Source: CANLBN01 sp050633525 (GTDB taxonomy: Bacteria > Pseudomonadota > Gammaproteobacteria > Pseudomonadales > Cellvibrionaceae). From it: DNA of 64,000 nt. Positions 34,929 to 43,495 of this stretch are shown one piece after another (position 1 is the stretch's first letter; every line of letters starts with the position of its first letter). Location of the stretch: contig JBOEGR010000032.1 in NCBI GenBank assembly GCA_050633525.1, positions 3,730 through 67,729 of the forward strand, read 5' to 3'. The translations under genes and the position numbers were made by a program. The notes below the pieces were generated by a model that was not told where the DNA came from, ran no database searches, and saw only the letters and a list, made by a program, of their open reading frames with translations.

Positions 34929-36362
34929 ATGGATGCGTTATCGCAAGGTTATAACCAGCTCGGACGCCAGAGACGATTGCTCAAAAAGCATGAGTCTTTG
35001 GTTTATTGGCTTCAATTGCTCACGGATGTTTTTCTAGTGACGGGTTTGCTCGTGTTGCTGGTTTATATAAAAAATGGTGATATTGATCTTCCTTATCGAT
35101 TATTCGCCATTATTTCAGGTTTGTTGTTGCTGGTTATATACGGTGTGCATGGCGTTTACCGACGAGCGGGTTCTTTAAAGAGTGGGCTGTATCGCTTATC
35201 GGTAGCGTGGGGCGTGCTGCTGATGTTGTTGGTCTTTCTCTCTTTTATCACCAAGACCTCTTCTATTTTTTCTCGTGAAGTATTTCTCCAGTGGGCCGTG
35301 CTAGGTTTACTGTTACAGATGCTGGTTTATGTTGCGATGCAGAAGACAGTCGGCTTGGTTAGAGATCGCCTGTCTCCAGTTATTCGCTCGGTTGTTGTGG
35401 GTAATGGTCGTTTAGGTTGCCATTTGGCGGCGAAAATTAATAATAATAAATGGCTTCCAGACAGGGTGGTTGGCTTTGTCTCTTGTTATGACTTTCAGAT
35501 TTACGATGAAACACCTAACCATACGGCATGCTTGGGTGATTTAGATGATATTCATCGGGTTGTTCTAGAATACGATATTCGTCGCGTGTATATTGCCGTG
35601 CCTCTGGGGCAATCAGATAAAATTGAAGTGCTTCACAAACAACTGCTTAAATTAAATGTTGATTTGATTTGGGTGCCAGATATTTATGCCTTGCAGCTGT
35701 TAAACCACTCGGTGCGAGAGGTAGCAGGGCTGCCCTTGATTTGCCTAAATGAAAGTCCACTGACCTCAACCAAAACGGGTATCTTCTTTAAAGAGGTCTT
35801 AGATAGAGCGGTAGCATTAGTATGTATTATGTTGCTGTCTCCATTACTGATTACTATTGCTTTAATCGTGAAGTTCACTTCTAAAGGCCCCATCATCTTT
35901 AAGCAAGATCGACATGGTTGGGATGGCCGTATTTTCAAAGTTTGGAAATTTCGTAGCATGGTTGTGCATCAGGAAGATGTGGGTGTTACTCAAGCGAAAA
36001 AGAAAGATCCTCGAGTGACCGCGATTGGTGCATTTATTCGCAGAACTTCTATTGATGAATTGCCGCAATTATTTAATGTCTTGTTTGGCAATATGTCATT
36101 GGTGGGGCCACGCCCGCACGCGGTTGCTCATAATGATCATTACCGTGAAAAAATTGGTAGTTACTTGGCTCGCCATAGAATTAAGCCCGGTATCACAGGT
36201 CTTGCTCAAATAAATGGCTGTCGTGGCGAAACCGAAACAGATGATAAAATGCATAAACGTGCTGAGTACGATATGGAATATATCAATAACTGGTCATTGT
36301 GGTTAGATATTAAAATATTATTCAAAACCCCATTCACATTATTTTCTAAAGATATTTATTAG
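34929..36362 (+). CDS. Undecaprenyl-phosphate sugar phosphotransferase (WcaJ/EpsB-type initiating enzyme)
   Basis: Starts a polysaccharide repeat unit by moving a sugar phosphate, probably glucose 1-phosphate, from UDP-sugar to undecaprenyl phosphate at the inner membrane. The 477 residues comprise four N-terminal membrane segments (about 28-130), a CoA-binding-like domain (about 150-255; VVVGNGRLGCHLA), another membrane hairpin (about 290-312) and the catalytic domain with KQDRHGWDGRIFKVWKFRSM, RRTSIDELPQLFNVLFGNMSLVGPRPHAV and HRIKPGITGLAQINGCRGETET. It is flanked by mannose and rhamnose genes. Sugar specificity cannot be decided by sequence alone. Confidence 0.92.
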   Translation: MDALSQGYNQLGRQRRLLKKHESLVYWLQLLTDVFLVTGLLVLLVYIKNGDIDLPYRLFAIISGLLLLVIYGVHGVYRRAGSLKSGLYRLSVAWGVLLMLLVFLSFITKTSSIFSREVFLQWAVLGLLLQMLVYVAMQKTVGLVRDRLSPVIRSVVVGNGRLGCHLAAKINNNKWLPDRVVGFVSCYDFQIYDETPNHTACLGDLDDIHRVVLEYDIRRVYIAVPLGQSDKIEVLHKQLLKLNVDLIWVPDIYALQLLNHSVREVAGLPLICLNESPLTSTKTGIFFKEVLDRAVALVCIMLLSPLLITIALIVKFTSKGPIIFKQDRHGWDGRIFKVWKFRSMVVHQEDVGVTQAKKKDPRVTAIGAFIRRTSIDELPQLFNVLFGNMSLVGPRPHAVAHNDHYREKIGSYLARHRIKPGITGLAQINGCRGETETDDKMHKRAEYDMEYINNWSLWLDIKILFKTPFTLFSKDIY

Positions 36363-36376
36363 AAAGGAACACGTCG

Positions 36377-37438
36377 ATGAAAATAATGGTTACGGGTGGC
36401 GCAGGTTTTATCGGTTCTGCCGTGGTTAGGCATATTATCAATGACACCGAATCCTCAGTCATCAATGTTGATAAGCTCACTTACGCCGGTAATTTAGAAT
36501 CACTAGAAGCGGTGGCGCAGTCTGAGCGTTATGTGTTCGAACAAATTGATATTTGTGATGCATTTGAGCTTGCTCGCATTTTTAAAGAACATCAGCCAGA
36601 TGCTGTGATGCATTTGGCCGCTGAGTCTCATGTCGATCGTTCGATAGATGGCCCCGGCGAATTTATTACGACTAATATTGTTGGTACTTATACACTGCTA
36701 GAAGAGTCGCGCCGGTATTTTGCAAGCTTAGACAGCGCTCGTCAGGCTAACTTCCGTTTTCACCATATTTCAACAGATGAAGTTTATGGCGATTTAGGGC
36801 CAGAAGGTTTGTTTACTGAAACGACAAGTTATGAGCCAAGTTCACCTTATTCGTCAAGTAAAGCAGCTTCTGATCATTTGGTGCGAGCATGGCAGCGTAC
36901 TTATGGTTTGCCTACTTTGGTGACGAATTGTTCTAACAATTATGGCCCTTACCATTTTCCCGAAAAATTAATCCCTTTAATTATTCTCAATGCTTTGGCT
37001 GGCAAGGCTCTTCCTGTTTATGGTGATGGTTCTCAGATTCGGGATTGGTTGTTTGTGGAAGATCATGCAAGAGCGCTTTACAAAGTCTTAACGGAAGGCA
37101 AAGTCGCTGAAACATATAATATCGGCGGGCATAATGAGCGTCGCAATATTGATGTGGTGAAAACGATTTGTTCTATTTTAGAAGAGTTGGTTCCTAATAA
37201 ACCGGCTGAACTTGATAGTTATGAATCGCTGATTACTTATGTCGAAGATCGTCCGGGTCATGATGTACGTTACGCTATCGATGCATCAAAAATAGAGCAC
37301 GACTTAGCTTGGGTGCCTGAAGAAACATTTGAAAGTGGGATTCGTAAAACCGTTGAATGGTATTTGGCTAATGAAAACTGGTGGCGTAGAGTGCTCGATG
37401 GTTCTTACCAAGGTGAGCGCTTAGGTGTCTCACTTTAA
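36377..37438 (+). CDS. rfbB: RmlB, dTDP-glucose 4,6-dehydratase
   Basis: Second step of dTDP-L-rhamnose synthesis: dTDP-glucose to dTDP-4-keto-6-deoxyglucose. The 353 residues have the NAD motif TGGAGFIGSAVVRH, HLAAESHVDRSI, STDEVYGDL with the catalytic Asp-Glu pair, and YSSSKAASDHLVRAW with the Tyr-Lys pair; NNYGPYHFPEKLIPL and DWLFVEDHARAL follow. AAAGGAAC precedes the ATG. It begins the rmlB-rmlA-rmlC-rmlD set. Confidence 0.96.
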   Translation: MKIMVTGGAGFIGSAVVRHIINDTESSVINVDKLTYAGNLESLEAVAQSERYVFEQIDICDAFELARIFKEHQPDAVMHLAAESHVDRSIDGPGEFITTNIVGTYTLLEESRRYFASLDSARQANFRFHHISTDEVYGDLGPEGLFTETTSYEPSSPYSSSKAASDHLVRAWQRTYGLPTLVTNCSNNYGPYHFPEKLIPLIILNALAGKALPVYGDGSQIRDWLFVEDHARALYKVLTEGKVAETYNIGGHNERRNIDVVKTICSILEELVPNKPAELDSYESLITYVEDRPGHDVRYAIDASKIEHDLAWVPEETFESGIRKTVEWYLANENWWRRVLDGSYQGERLGVSL

Positions 37439-37501
37439 TTCTATGACAGCTGTAGTAGCATTGAGCCGTAGTACGATAGGGTATTTAAAAAGGTATTTAA
37501 A

Positions 37502-38368
37502 ATGAAAGGTATTATTTTAGCTGGCGGTTCTGGTACGCGTTTGCACCCAGTCACACTTGGGGTGTGTAAGCAACTATTGCCTGTCTATGATAAGCCAATG
37601 ATTTACTATCCGTTAACGACATTGATGTTGTCCGGGATTAAAGAGATATTAATTATCTCGACCCCAGAGGATACCGGACGTTTTGAAAAAATGTTGGGTG
37701 ATGGCGCTCAATGGGGTATTCAAATTGAATATGCTATACAGCCATCGCCAGATGGCCTTGCTCAAGCCTTCATTATCGGCGAAGAATTTATTAATGGTGA
37801 CTCCTGCGCTTTGGTGTTGGGGGATAATCTGTTTTTTGGGCATGGTTTGAGTCAAGGTCTACAGCGTGCAGCAAGTCAAACACAAGGCGGTACTGTATTT
37901 GCCTACCCAGTGACAGACCCAGAGCGCTTCGGCGTGGTGGAATTCGATGATGAAGGTCGAGCGATCAGCATTGAAGAGAAACCTGAAAAACCGAAATCTC
38001 GTTATGCGGTAACAGGGCTTTATTTTTATGACAGTCAGGTCGTTGAAATTGCGAAATCGATTAAACCTTCACACCGAGGCGAGTTGGAAATTACAGATGT
38101 CAATCGTGCCTATTTAGATAAAGGCAATCTCTCGGTTGAAATGATGGGTAGAGGTAATGCTTGGCTCGATACTGGTACCCACGATTCTTTAATGGAAGCG
38201 GGTCAGTTCGTACAAATTTTAGAGCATCGACAAGGTTTGAAAGTGGCTTGCCCAGAAGAAGTCTCTTGGCGTATGGGTTGGATTAACGATCAGCAAGTAA
38301 GAGAATTGGCTAAGCCATTAATTAAAAGCGGTTACGGCCAATATTTATTAGATATTTTAGAGTTTTAG
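37502..38368 (+). CDS. rfbA: RmlA, glucose-1-phosphate thymidylyltransferase
   Basis: First step of the dTDP-rhamnose pathway: joins dTTP and glucose 1-phosphate. The 288 residues start MKGIILAGGSGTRLHPVTLGVCKQLLPVYDKPMIYYPL, the complete signature, followed by LVLGDNLFFGHGL, VEEFDDEGRAISIEEKP-like FDDEGRAISIEEKPEKPKS, RGELEITDVNRAYL and GNAWLDTGTHDSLMEAG. RmlA is usually inhibited by dTDP-rhamnose, which would control the pathway. Confidence 0.96.
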   Translation: MKGIILAGGSGTRLHPVTLGVCKQLLPVYDKPMIYYPLTTLMLSGIKEILIISTPEDTGRFEKMLGDGAQWGIQIEYAIQPSPDGLAQAFIIGEEFINGDSCALVLGDNLFFGHGLSQGLQRAASQTQGGTVFAYPVTDPERFGVVEFDDEGRAISIEEKPEKPKSRYAVTGLYFYDSQVVEIAKSIKPSHRGELEITDVNRAYLDKGNLSVEMMGRGNAWLDTGTHDSLMEAGQFVQILEHRQGLKVACPEEVSWRMGWINDQQVRELAKPLIKSGYGQYLLDILEF

Positions 38369-38438
38369 TAAAATTGAAAATGCCAGCGTTATAACCAACC
38401 TTTTCCCTTCTTGACATAATTTTTTAAAGTAAATAGTG

Positions 38439-38984
38439 ATGAATGTAATTGAGACTTGCCTTGCCGGTGTAGTGATTATTGAGCCAAAGGTCTTTGGTGA
38501 TGAAAGAGGCTTTTTTCTCGAAACTTTCCAGCGCGATCGTTATCGCGAGCTTGCGGGTATCGAATTAGATTTTGTGCAAGATAACCACTCCCGTTCAGCC
38601 CAAGGTGTTCTGAGAGGACTGCATTTTCAAAAAACAAAACCGCAAGGAAAACTTGTGCGTGTTGTTACCGGGGAAGTGTTTGATGTTGCTGTTGATATTA
38701 ACCCCGCGTCGCCAAGCTATGGAAAATATGCTTCGGCCATATTAAATGACAAAAATAAGCGACAATTTTGGGTGCCACCAGGTTACGCACATGGCTTTGT
38801 TGTGTTGTCCGAATTTGCTGATTTTGAATATAAGTGTACGGATTATTACGACCCTAGCGATGAGGGGAGTTTAATTTGGGATGATCCGGATGTTGGTATT
38901 GATTGGCCTTTAGAGAGTCCAACCTTGTCAGAAAAAGATCGTGTCGCGCCGACTTTAAAAACCTTGCGAGAGCAGCATTCATGA
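38439..38984 (+). CDS. rfbC: RmlC, dTDP-4-dehydrorhamnose 3,5-epimerase
   Basis: Third step: double epimerisation at C3 and C5. The 181 residues contain RGFFLETFQRDRY, FVQDNHSRSAQGVLRGLHFQ (catalytic His), GKLVRVVTGEVFDVAVDI and FWVPPGYAHGFVVLSEFADFEYKCTDYY (catalytic Tyr). The ATG at 38439 is taken; a GTG stands one codon upstream. It overlaps rfbD by ATGA. Confidence 0.95.
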   Translation: MNVIETCLAGVVIIEPKVFGDERGFFLETFQRDRYRELAGIELDFVQDNHSRSAQGVLRGLHFQKTKPQGKLVRVVTGEVFDVAVDINPASPSYGKYASAILNDKNKRQFWVPPGYAHGFVVLSEFADFEYKCTDYYDPSDEGSLIWDDPDVGIDWPLESPTLSEKDRVAPTLKTLREQHS

Positions 38985-39871
38985 AAGTAATGTTGTTTGG
39001 TTCTGCGGGGCAGGTGGGTAGCGATTGTGCTACAGCCTTAACTGTTGCGGGTTATGACTTGTGTGCTTTAACGCGAAATGACGTTGATTTTGCTCAGCCA
39101 AACTTGGTCTCCAGCTACATTCACAAACACTGCCCTGATATCGTGATTAACGCTTGTGCTTACACTGCTGTCGATAAAGCAGAAGAAGAAAAGGTGTTGG
39201 CGGATTTAGTGAATCACCAAAGTGTTGCGGTCATGGCGGAGGCTTGCGAGGCCTTATCGGTTCCTCTTATCCACCTTTCGACAGATTATGTTTTTGATGG
39301 CACTTCGCGCCAGCCTTATGTCGAAGACGATGCAGTGAACCCATTGGGTGTTTATGGCTTGACTAAGTTGGCTGGTGAAAAAGCCATTCAGAACAGCTTA
39401 ACATCCTATATTATTTTACGAACTAGCTGGGTGTTTGGTGAGCAGGGCAACAATTTTGTTAAAACAATGCTCCGTGTGGGGGCTGTTCGCGATGAGTTAA
39501 GTGTGGTGAATGATCAATTTGGCAGGCCCACTTATGTCGGTGATATTGTTAATACCGTCTTATTTTTAGTGCGTCGCTTCAAGGAAGAGCGAACTTTACC
39601 TTGGGGAATTTATCATTGTAGTAGTACGGGTGATACTTCTTGGCATCGTTTTGCGGAAGCTATTTTTGAGTTGGCTCACGAGTATGGTTTAATAGTGGCT
39701 AAACCCAGTGTTGTCGCTATCCCATCAGTTGAATATCCGACTCCCGCGCCTAGACCCGAGTATTCAATTTTATCGACAAATAAGTTGAGCGAGCTGATGG
39801 GTGCACCTTTGCCTCATTGGCGCGAAGGCTTGTCCGCATTTTTGCAACATGAACAAATGAAATTAAGTTAA
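38981..39871 (+). CDS. rfbD: RmlD, dTDP-4-dehydrorhamnose reductase
   Basis: Final step: reduces the keto group to give dTDP-L-rhamnose. From the ATG at 38981 the 296 residues begin KVMLFGSAGQVGSDCATAL, the Rossmann motif, then INACAYTAVDKAEEE, STDYVFDGTSRQPYVEDD and YGLTKLAGEKAI with the Tyr-Lys catalytic pair. A longer in-frame start at 38903 would lie in rfbC and is rejected because the Rossmann motif should be at the N-terminus. Confidence 0.95.
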   Translation: MKVMLFGSAGQVGSDCATALTVAGYDLCALTRNDVDFAQPNLVSSYIHKHCPDIVINACAYTAVDKAEEEKVLADLVNHQSVAVMAEACEALSVPLIHLSTDYVFDGTSRQPYVEDDAVNPLGVYGLTKLAGEKAIQNSLTSYIILRTSWVFGEQGNNFVKTMLRVGAVRDELSVVNDQFGRPTYVGDIVNTVLFLVRRFKEERTLPWGIYHCSSTGDTSWHRFAEAIFELAHEYGLIVAKPSVVAIPSVEYPTPAPRPEYSILSTNKLSELMGAPLPHWREGLSAFLQHEQMKLS

Positions 39872-39881
39872 GAGATTTCTT

Positions 39882-41288
39882 ATGATATTACCTGTTATTT
39901 TATCCGGCGGTTCCGGTACTCGATTGTGGCCTTATTCACGATCTCTTTATCCAAAGCAGTTCCTGCCTTTAGTATCTGAGCAAACCATGCTGCAAGAAAC
40001 GATTGCTCGGTTGCATCAGTTTAATGATGGTGTAGCGATAGATGCACCGATGGTTATTTGTAATGAAGAACATCGTTTTATGGTGGCAGAACAGCTACGC
40101 GCGATGGGTTCTGAATCTGCTGGCATTATCCTAGAACCATTTGGCCGCAATACTGCTCCTGCTATTGCACTTGCTGCTTTAGCGAAGCCGGACGCGACCT
40201 TGTTGATCCTTCCCGCTGATCATGTGATTGAAAATATTGAGGCCTTTGAGCGAGCAGTGACAATTGCCGAGCAACAAGCTGAAAAAGGCAAATTGGTAAC
40301 CTTTGGTATTGTGCCGACAGCCCCAGAAACAGGTTACGGTTATGTCAAAAATGGTGTGATGACAGAAAAGGGTGTTCATGCGGTTGATAAGTTTGTAGAG
40401 AAGCCTGACCAAGCGACGGCAGAGTCTTACTTATCTTCGGGTAATTACTCGTGGAATAGCGGTATGTTTATGTTTAAAGCATCTCGCTATCTTGAAGAGC
40501 TAGAAAAGTTTAACCCAGATATTGTGAAGGCGTGTCGACAAGCTATGGCCGATACGACCAGCGATTTAGATTTTACGCGTATTGATGCCGAGGCATTTAA
40601 ATCTTGTCCCGATGACTCTATCGACTATGCCGTGATGGAAAAGACACAAGATGCGGTTGTTGTTCCCTTGGATGCAAATTGGAGTGATGTCGGTTCTTGG
40701 TCTGCTTTGTGGGATGTTTCGAGTAAAGATGCCAATGGTAATGTCTCTAAAGGTGATGTACTCACCGAAGATACAAAAAATTGTTATATTCAGGCCGAGC
40801 ATAAATTGATTGCAACAATCGGTTTGGAAGACACCGTTGTTGTTGAGACCGATGATGCGATTATGGTGTCTCATAAAGATCGCGTGCAAGATGTTAAAAG
40901 TATTGTCAGCCAATTGAAAAAAGCGGACCGTAGTGAGTCAAAGTTACACCGTAAAGTTTATCGCCCATGGGGTTATTACGACTCGATTGATTACGGTGAG
41001 CGTTTTCAGGTTAAGCGTATTGTTGTGAATCCAGGCGCCCAACTGTCTCTGCAGATGCATCATCACCGAGCAGAGCATTGGATTGTTGTACAGGGTACAG
41101 CACAAGTGCGTTGTGGCGATAAGACCATGCTGTTGGGCGAAAACCAGTCAACGTATATACCCTTGGGAGAAACCCATCAGCTAGCAAACCCAGGTAAGTT
41201 CCCCCTTGAAATTATTGAGGTGCAGTCGGGTTCGTACTTGGGAGAAGACGATATTGTTCGCTTAGAGGATGTTTACGGGAGAAGTTGA
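39882..41288 (+). CDS. manC: Mannose-1-phosphate guanylyltransferase / mannose-6-phosphate isomerase (ManC/AlgA type)
   Basis: A two-domain enzyme giving GDP-mannose. The N-terminal transferase has PVILSGGSGTRLWPYSRSLYPKQFLPL and FVEKPDQATAESYLSSGNYSWNSGMFMFKA; the C-terminal cupin domain (about 345-468) carries RPWGYYDSIDYGERFQVKRIVVNPGAQLSLQMHHHRAEHWIVVQGTA with metal-binding histidines. The 468 residues are the usual length. With manB it feeds GDP-mannose into the same polysaccharide as the rhamnose set, by inference. A terminator follows. Confidence 0.95.
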   Translation: MILPVILSGGSGTRLWPYSRSLYPKQFLPLVSEQTMLQETIARLHQFNDGVAIDAPMVICNEEHRFMVAEQLRAMGSESAGIILEPFGRNTAPAIALAALAKPDATLLILPADHVIENIEAFERAVTIAEQQAEKGKLVTFGIVPTAPETGYGYVKNGVMTEKGVHAVDKFVEKPDQATAESYLSSGNYSWNSGMFMFKASRYLEELEKFNPDIVKACRQAMADTTSDLDFTRIDAEAFKSCPDDSIDYAVMEKTQDAVVVPLDANWSDVGSWSALWDVSSKDANGNVSKGDVLTEDTKNCYIQAEHKLIATIGLEDTVVVETDDAIMVSHKDRVQDVKSIVSQLKKADRSESKLHRKVYRPWGYYDSIDYGERFQVKRIVVNPGAQLSLQMHHHRAEHWIVVQGTAQVRCGDKTMLLGENQSTYIPLGETHQLANPGKFPLEIIEVQSGSYLGEDDIVRLEDVYGRS

Positions 41289-41320
41289 GTATCTCAATTT
41301 CCTGCTAAAATGCTTGAAGT

Positions 41321-41357
41321 GGGCGCGGTATTCATATAGAATCCGCGCTCATTTTTT
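41321..41357 (+). terminator. Rho-independent terminator after manC
   Basis: GCGCGGtATTC pairs with GAATCCGCGC around a five-base loop, with one bulged T, followed by TCATTTTTT. It closes the polysaccharide gene run before rplM. Confidence 0.8.
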
Positions 41358-41386
41358 ATCCTCCTTCTTTAATTTAGGCCAATAAC

Positions 41387-41815
41387 ATGAAGACTATCAG
41401 TGCCAATCCAGCTACGGTAAAACGTGACTGGTACGTAATTAATGCTGAGGGCAAAACCTTGGGCCGTATGGCCACCGAGATTGCCACCCGTTTGCGCGGT
41501 AAGCATAAACCTGAGTATACCCCTCATGTTGATACGGGCGATTACATCGTCGTTATCAACGCAGAAAAAGTCCACGTGACTGGTAATAAGGCGAAAGCCA
41601 AAATGTATTACCGTCACACTGGCTATGTGGGTAACTTAAAGTCAATTAGCTTTGAAAAGTTAATTGAAAAAGCCCCTGAGCGTACAATCGAGAGCGCGGT
41701 TAAAGGCATGTTGCCTAAAGGCCCTCTAGGTCGTGCGATGTTTAAAAAACTAAAAGTTTACGCCGGTACTGAGCATCCTCATACAGCTCAACAGCCGCAA
41801 GAACTGACACTCTAA
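41387..41815 (+). CDS. rplM: 50S ribosomal protein L13
   Basis: Early-assembly protein of the large ribosomal subunit. The 142 residues match L13 throughout: RDWYVINAEGKTLGRMATEIATRLRGKHKPEYTPHVDTGDYIVVINAEKV, the KMYYRHTGYVGNLKS block and MLPKGPLGRAMFKKLKVYAG-EHPH near the end. It forms the standard operon with rpsI, 14 bases downstream. The gap of about 100 bases before it, after a terminator, holds its promoter. Confidence 0.98.
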   Translation: MKTISANPATVKRDWYVINAEGKTLGRMATEIATRLRGKHKPEYTPHVDTGDYIVVINAEKVHVTGNKAKAKMYYRHTGYVGNLKSISFEKLIEKAPERTIESAVKGMLPKGPLGRAMFKKLKVYAGTEHPHTAQQPQELTL

Positions 41816-41829
41816 CTCGGGAGCCTCCT

Positions 41830-42222
41830 ATGTCTGCAACACAATATTATGGAACCGGCCGTCGTAAAACATCGACTGCACGTGTTTTTATTACTAAAGG
41901 TTCTGGTGCAATTAACATCAATGGCCGTTCTATCGATGAATATTTTGGTCGAGAAGTTGCCCGAATGATTGTACGTCAGCCGCTTGAGCTGCTCGATAGC
42001 GTTGAGCAATTCGATATTAATGTCACTGTAAAAGGTGGTGGTAGCTTTGGTCAGGCCGGTGCTATTCGTCACGGTCTAACTCGTGCCTTAATGCAATACG
42101 ACGAAGCGAATCGTCCAGCACTACGTGCGGCCGGTTATGTTACTCGTGATGCTCGTGAAGTTGAGCGTAAGAAAGTGGGTCTACGTAAAGCACGTAAGAA
42201 GCCTCAGTTCTCAAAACGTTAA
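41830..42222 (+). CDS. rpsI: 30S ribosomal protein S9
   Basis: S9 reaches the decoding centre with its C-terminal tail. The 130 residues show QYYGTGRRKTSTARVFI near the start, GSGAININGRSIDEYFGRE, KGGGSFGQAGAIRHGLTRAL and the universal KKVGLRKARKKPQFSKR end. A GGGAGCC ribosome-binding site is seen before the ATG. A strong terminator follows. Confidence 0.98.
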   Translation: MSATQYYGTGRRKTSTARVFITKGSGAININGRSIDEYFGREVARMIVRQPLELLDSVEQFDINVTVKGGGSFGQAGAIRHGLTRALMQYDEANRPALRAAGYVTRDAREVERKKVGLRKARKKPQFSKR

Positions 42223-42250
42223 TTCTTTTTTTAGCGTTATCAGCAAATCG

Positions 42251-42283
42251 AAATACCCAGCCCAAAAAGCTGGGTATTTTTTT
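42251..42283 (+). terminator. Rho-independent terminator after rpsI
   Basis: AAATACCCAGC pairs with GCTGGGTATTT across a seven-base loop and is followed by more T, seven in a row in all. It ends the rplM-rpsI transcript. Confidence 0.9.
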
Positions 42284-42895
42284 GCCCCCCAAGGATGGGG
42301 GGTACATTGCCTATATGGATATAGGTACTTAGCGAGAGTGGGGATGCGGAAGCTGCAAAAATGCAGGAGCAATTTTTGAGTGCCCAATTGTGTGGGTAAG
42401 TAAGCGTTCGTACATTACCGGTGCTTCCGCCCTCCTTGGCGGTTGTGTGCCACAAGTGCTGTTCTTCTAAATTCAGCATGTACTGCATTCGTGTAGGCAT
42501 GGGTGCAGGGCCAATTTTTGCTCTTGCATACCTCAAGTGCACGTGGAAATTACCATTCACGCCATCCTTAGCGTCCGAGCGGGTGCCTTAGATAGCAGAG
42601 TCATTATAAGCGCTTCAAAAGGCATGTGTTCGCTAGGCATAGTTCAAAAAACGATCTTTCAGTCTGCCTGTGATCGTTTAATGACCAATAATTTTCTTTT
42701 TTAAAGTTTCTCTTTAACACTTCATTAATAGACATACAGTTAATTGTGACTATCCTTGTCAGTACGGGCTAATTTCATTAATATGTGTGGGTTTTTTAGC
42801 ATCAATAAGATAAAAATAAGATTTTGAAAATCAATAGCTTAAACAAGCCAAATTTATAAACAAATTATTACTTTCAGGTGTAGGAGAAGAGCGTC
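42284..42895. repeat. Gene-free region with three related small hairpins
   Basis: No convincing gene lies in these 610 bases. Three short inverted repeats share a CCTTGG/CCATCC-like core: CCCCCCAAGGATGGGGGG (42285-42302), CGCCCTCCTTGGCG (42429-42442) and CGCCATCCTTAGCG (42560-42573). The second and third lie in the same orientation and are both followed by a GTGCC-type word; the first is inverted. They resemble remnants of a dispersed intergenic repeat. The petA promoter must lie in the AT-rich final 200 bases. A minus-strand frame at 42240-42560 is not credible as a gene. Confidence 0.45.
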
Positions 42896-43495
42896 ATGAG
42901 TGATGGCGAAGTAGTCAACCAAGGCCGACGTCGTTTTTTAACGGCAGCAACTTCTGTTGTTGGTGCAGCCGGTGCTGTAGGTGTAGCGGTTCCTTTTATT
43001 GGATCGTGGAACCCTAGCGCAAAAGCAAAAGCGGCAGGTGCTCCAGTTAAGATCGACTTATCTAAAATTCAGCCTGGTGAAATGGTCACCGAAGAATGGC
43101 GCGGTAAGCCAGTTTATATTATCCGCCGTACAGATGAAGCGTTGGCGGGTTTAGAAAAAGTGGATGGCGAAGTCAGTGACCCTGATTCCTCTAACCCTCA
43201 GCAGCCTGAATATGCCCAAAATGAAAACCGCTCAATTAAGCCTGAGTTTATGATTATGTTGGGTGTGTGTACCCACCTTGGTTGCGCACCTCAGTTTAGG
43301 CCGGATGTTGGCGCAAAGGATTTAGGTGGTGATGCATGGCAAGGTGGCTTCTTTTGTCCATGTCATGGTTCTAAATTTGATCTTGCTGGTCGTGTCTATA
43401 AAGGGGTACCTGCTCCTTTAAACCTAGAAGTTCCGCCACATGTGTACGACACAGATACAACAGTGGTGATTGGTGTTGATGGGGAGAATGCGTAA
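42896..43495 (+). CDS. petA: Rieske iron-sulfur subunit of the cytochrome bc1 complex
   Basis: Carries electrons from ubiquinol to cytochrome c1. The 199 residues start with a twin-arginine-like signal anchor (RRRFLTAATSVVGAAGAVGVAVPFIGSW) that stays in the membrane, and the cluster-binding motifs CTHLGC and CPCHGSKFD supply two Cys and two His ligands. GGAG lies about ten bases before the ATG. The stop overlaps the next gene as TAATG. Position after rplM-rpsI is the same as in Pseudomonas. Confidence 0.97.
   Translation: MSDGEVVNQGRRRFLTAATSVVGAAGAVGVAVPFIGSWNPSAKAKAAGAPVKIDLSKIQPGEMVTEEWRGKPVYIIRRTDEALAGLEKVDGEVSDPDSSNPQQPEYAQNENRSIKPEFMIMLGVCTHLGCAPQFRPDVGAKDLGGDAWQGGFFCPCHGSKFDLAGRVYKGVPAPLNLEVPPHVYDTDTTVVIGVDGENA

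Noticed and set aside
38903..38980. Longer N-terminus for RmlD
   Set aside because: The extra 26 residues lie in another frame of rfbC and would push the Rossmann motif away from the N-terminus; the ATGA overlap supports 38981.
42240..42560. 106-codon minus-strand frame after rpsI
   Set aside because: It runs through the rpsI terminator and the hairpins, has no family resemblance and an unlikely composition; treated as chance.
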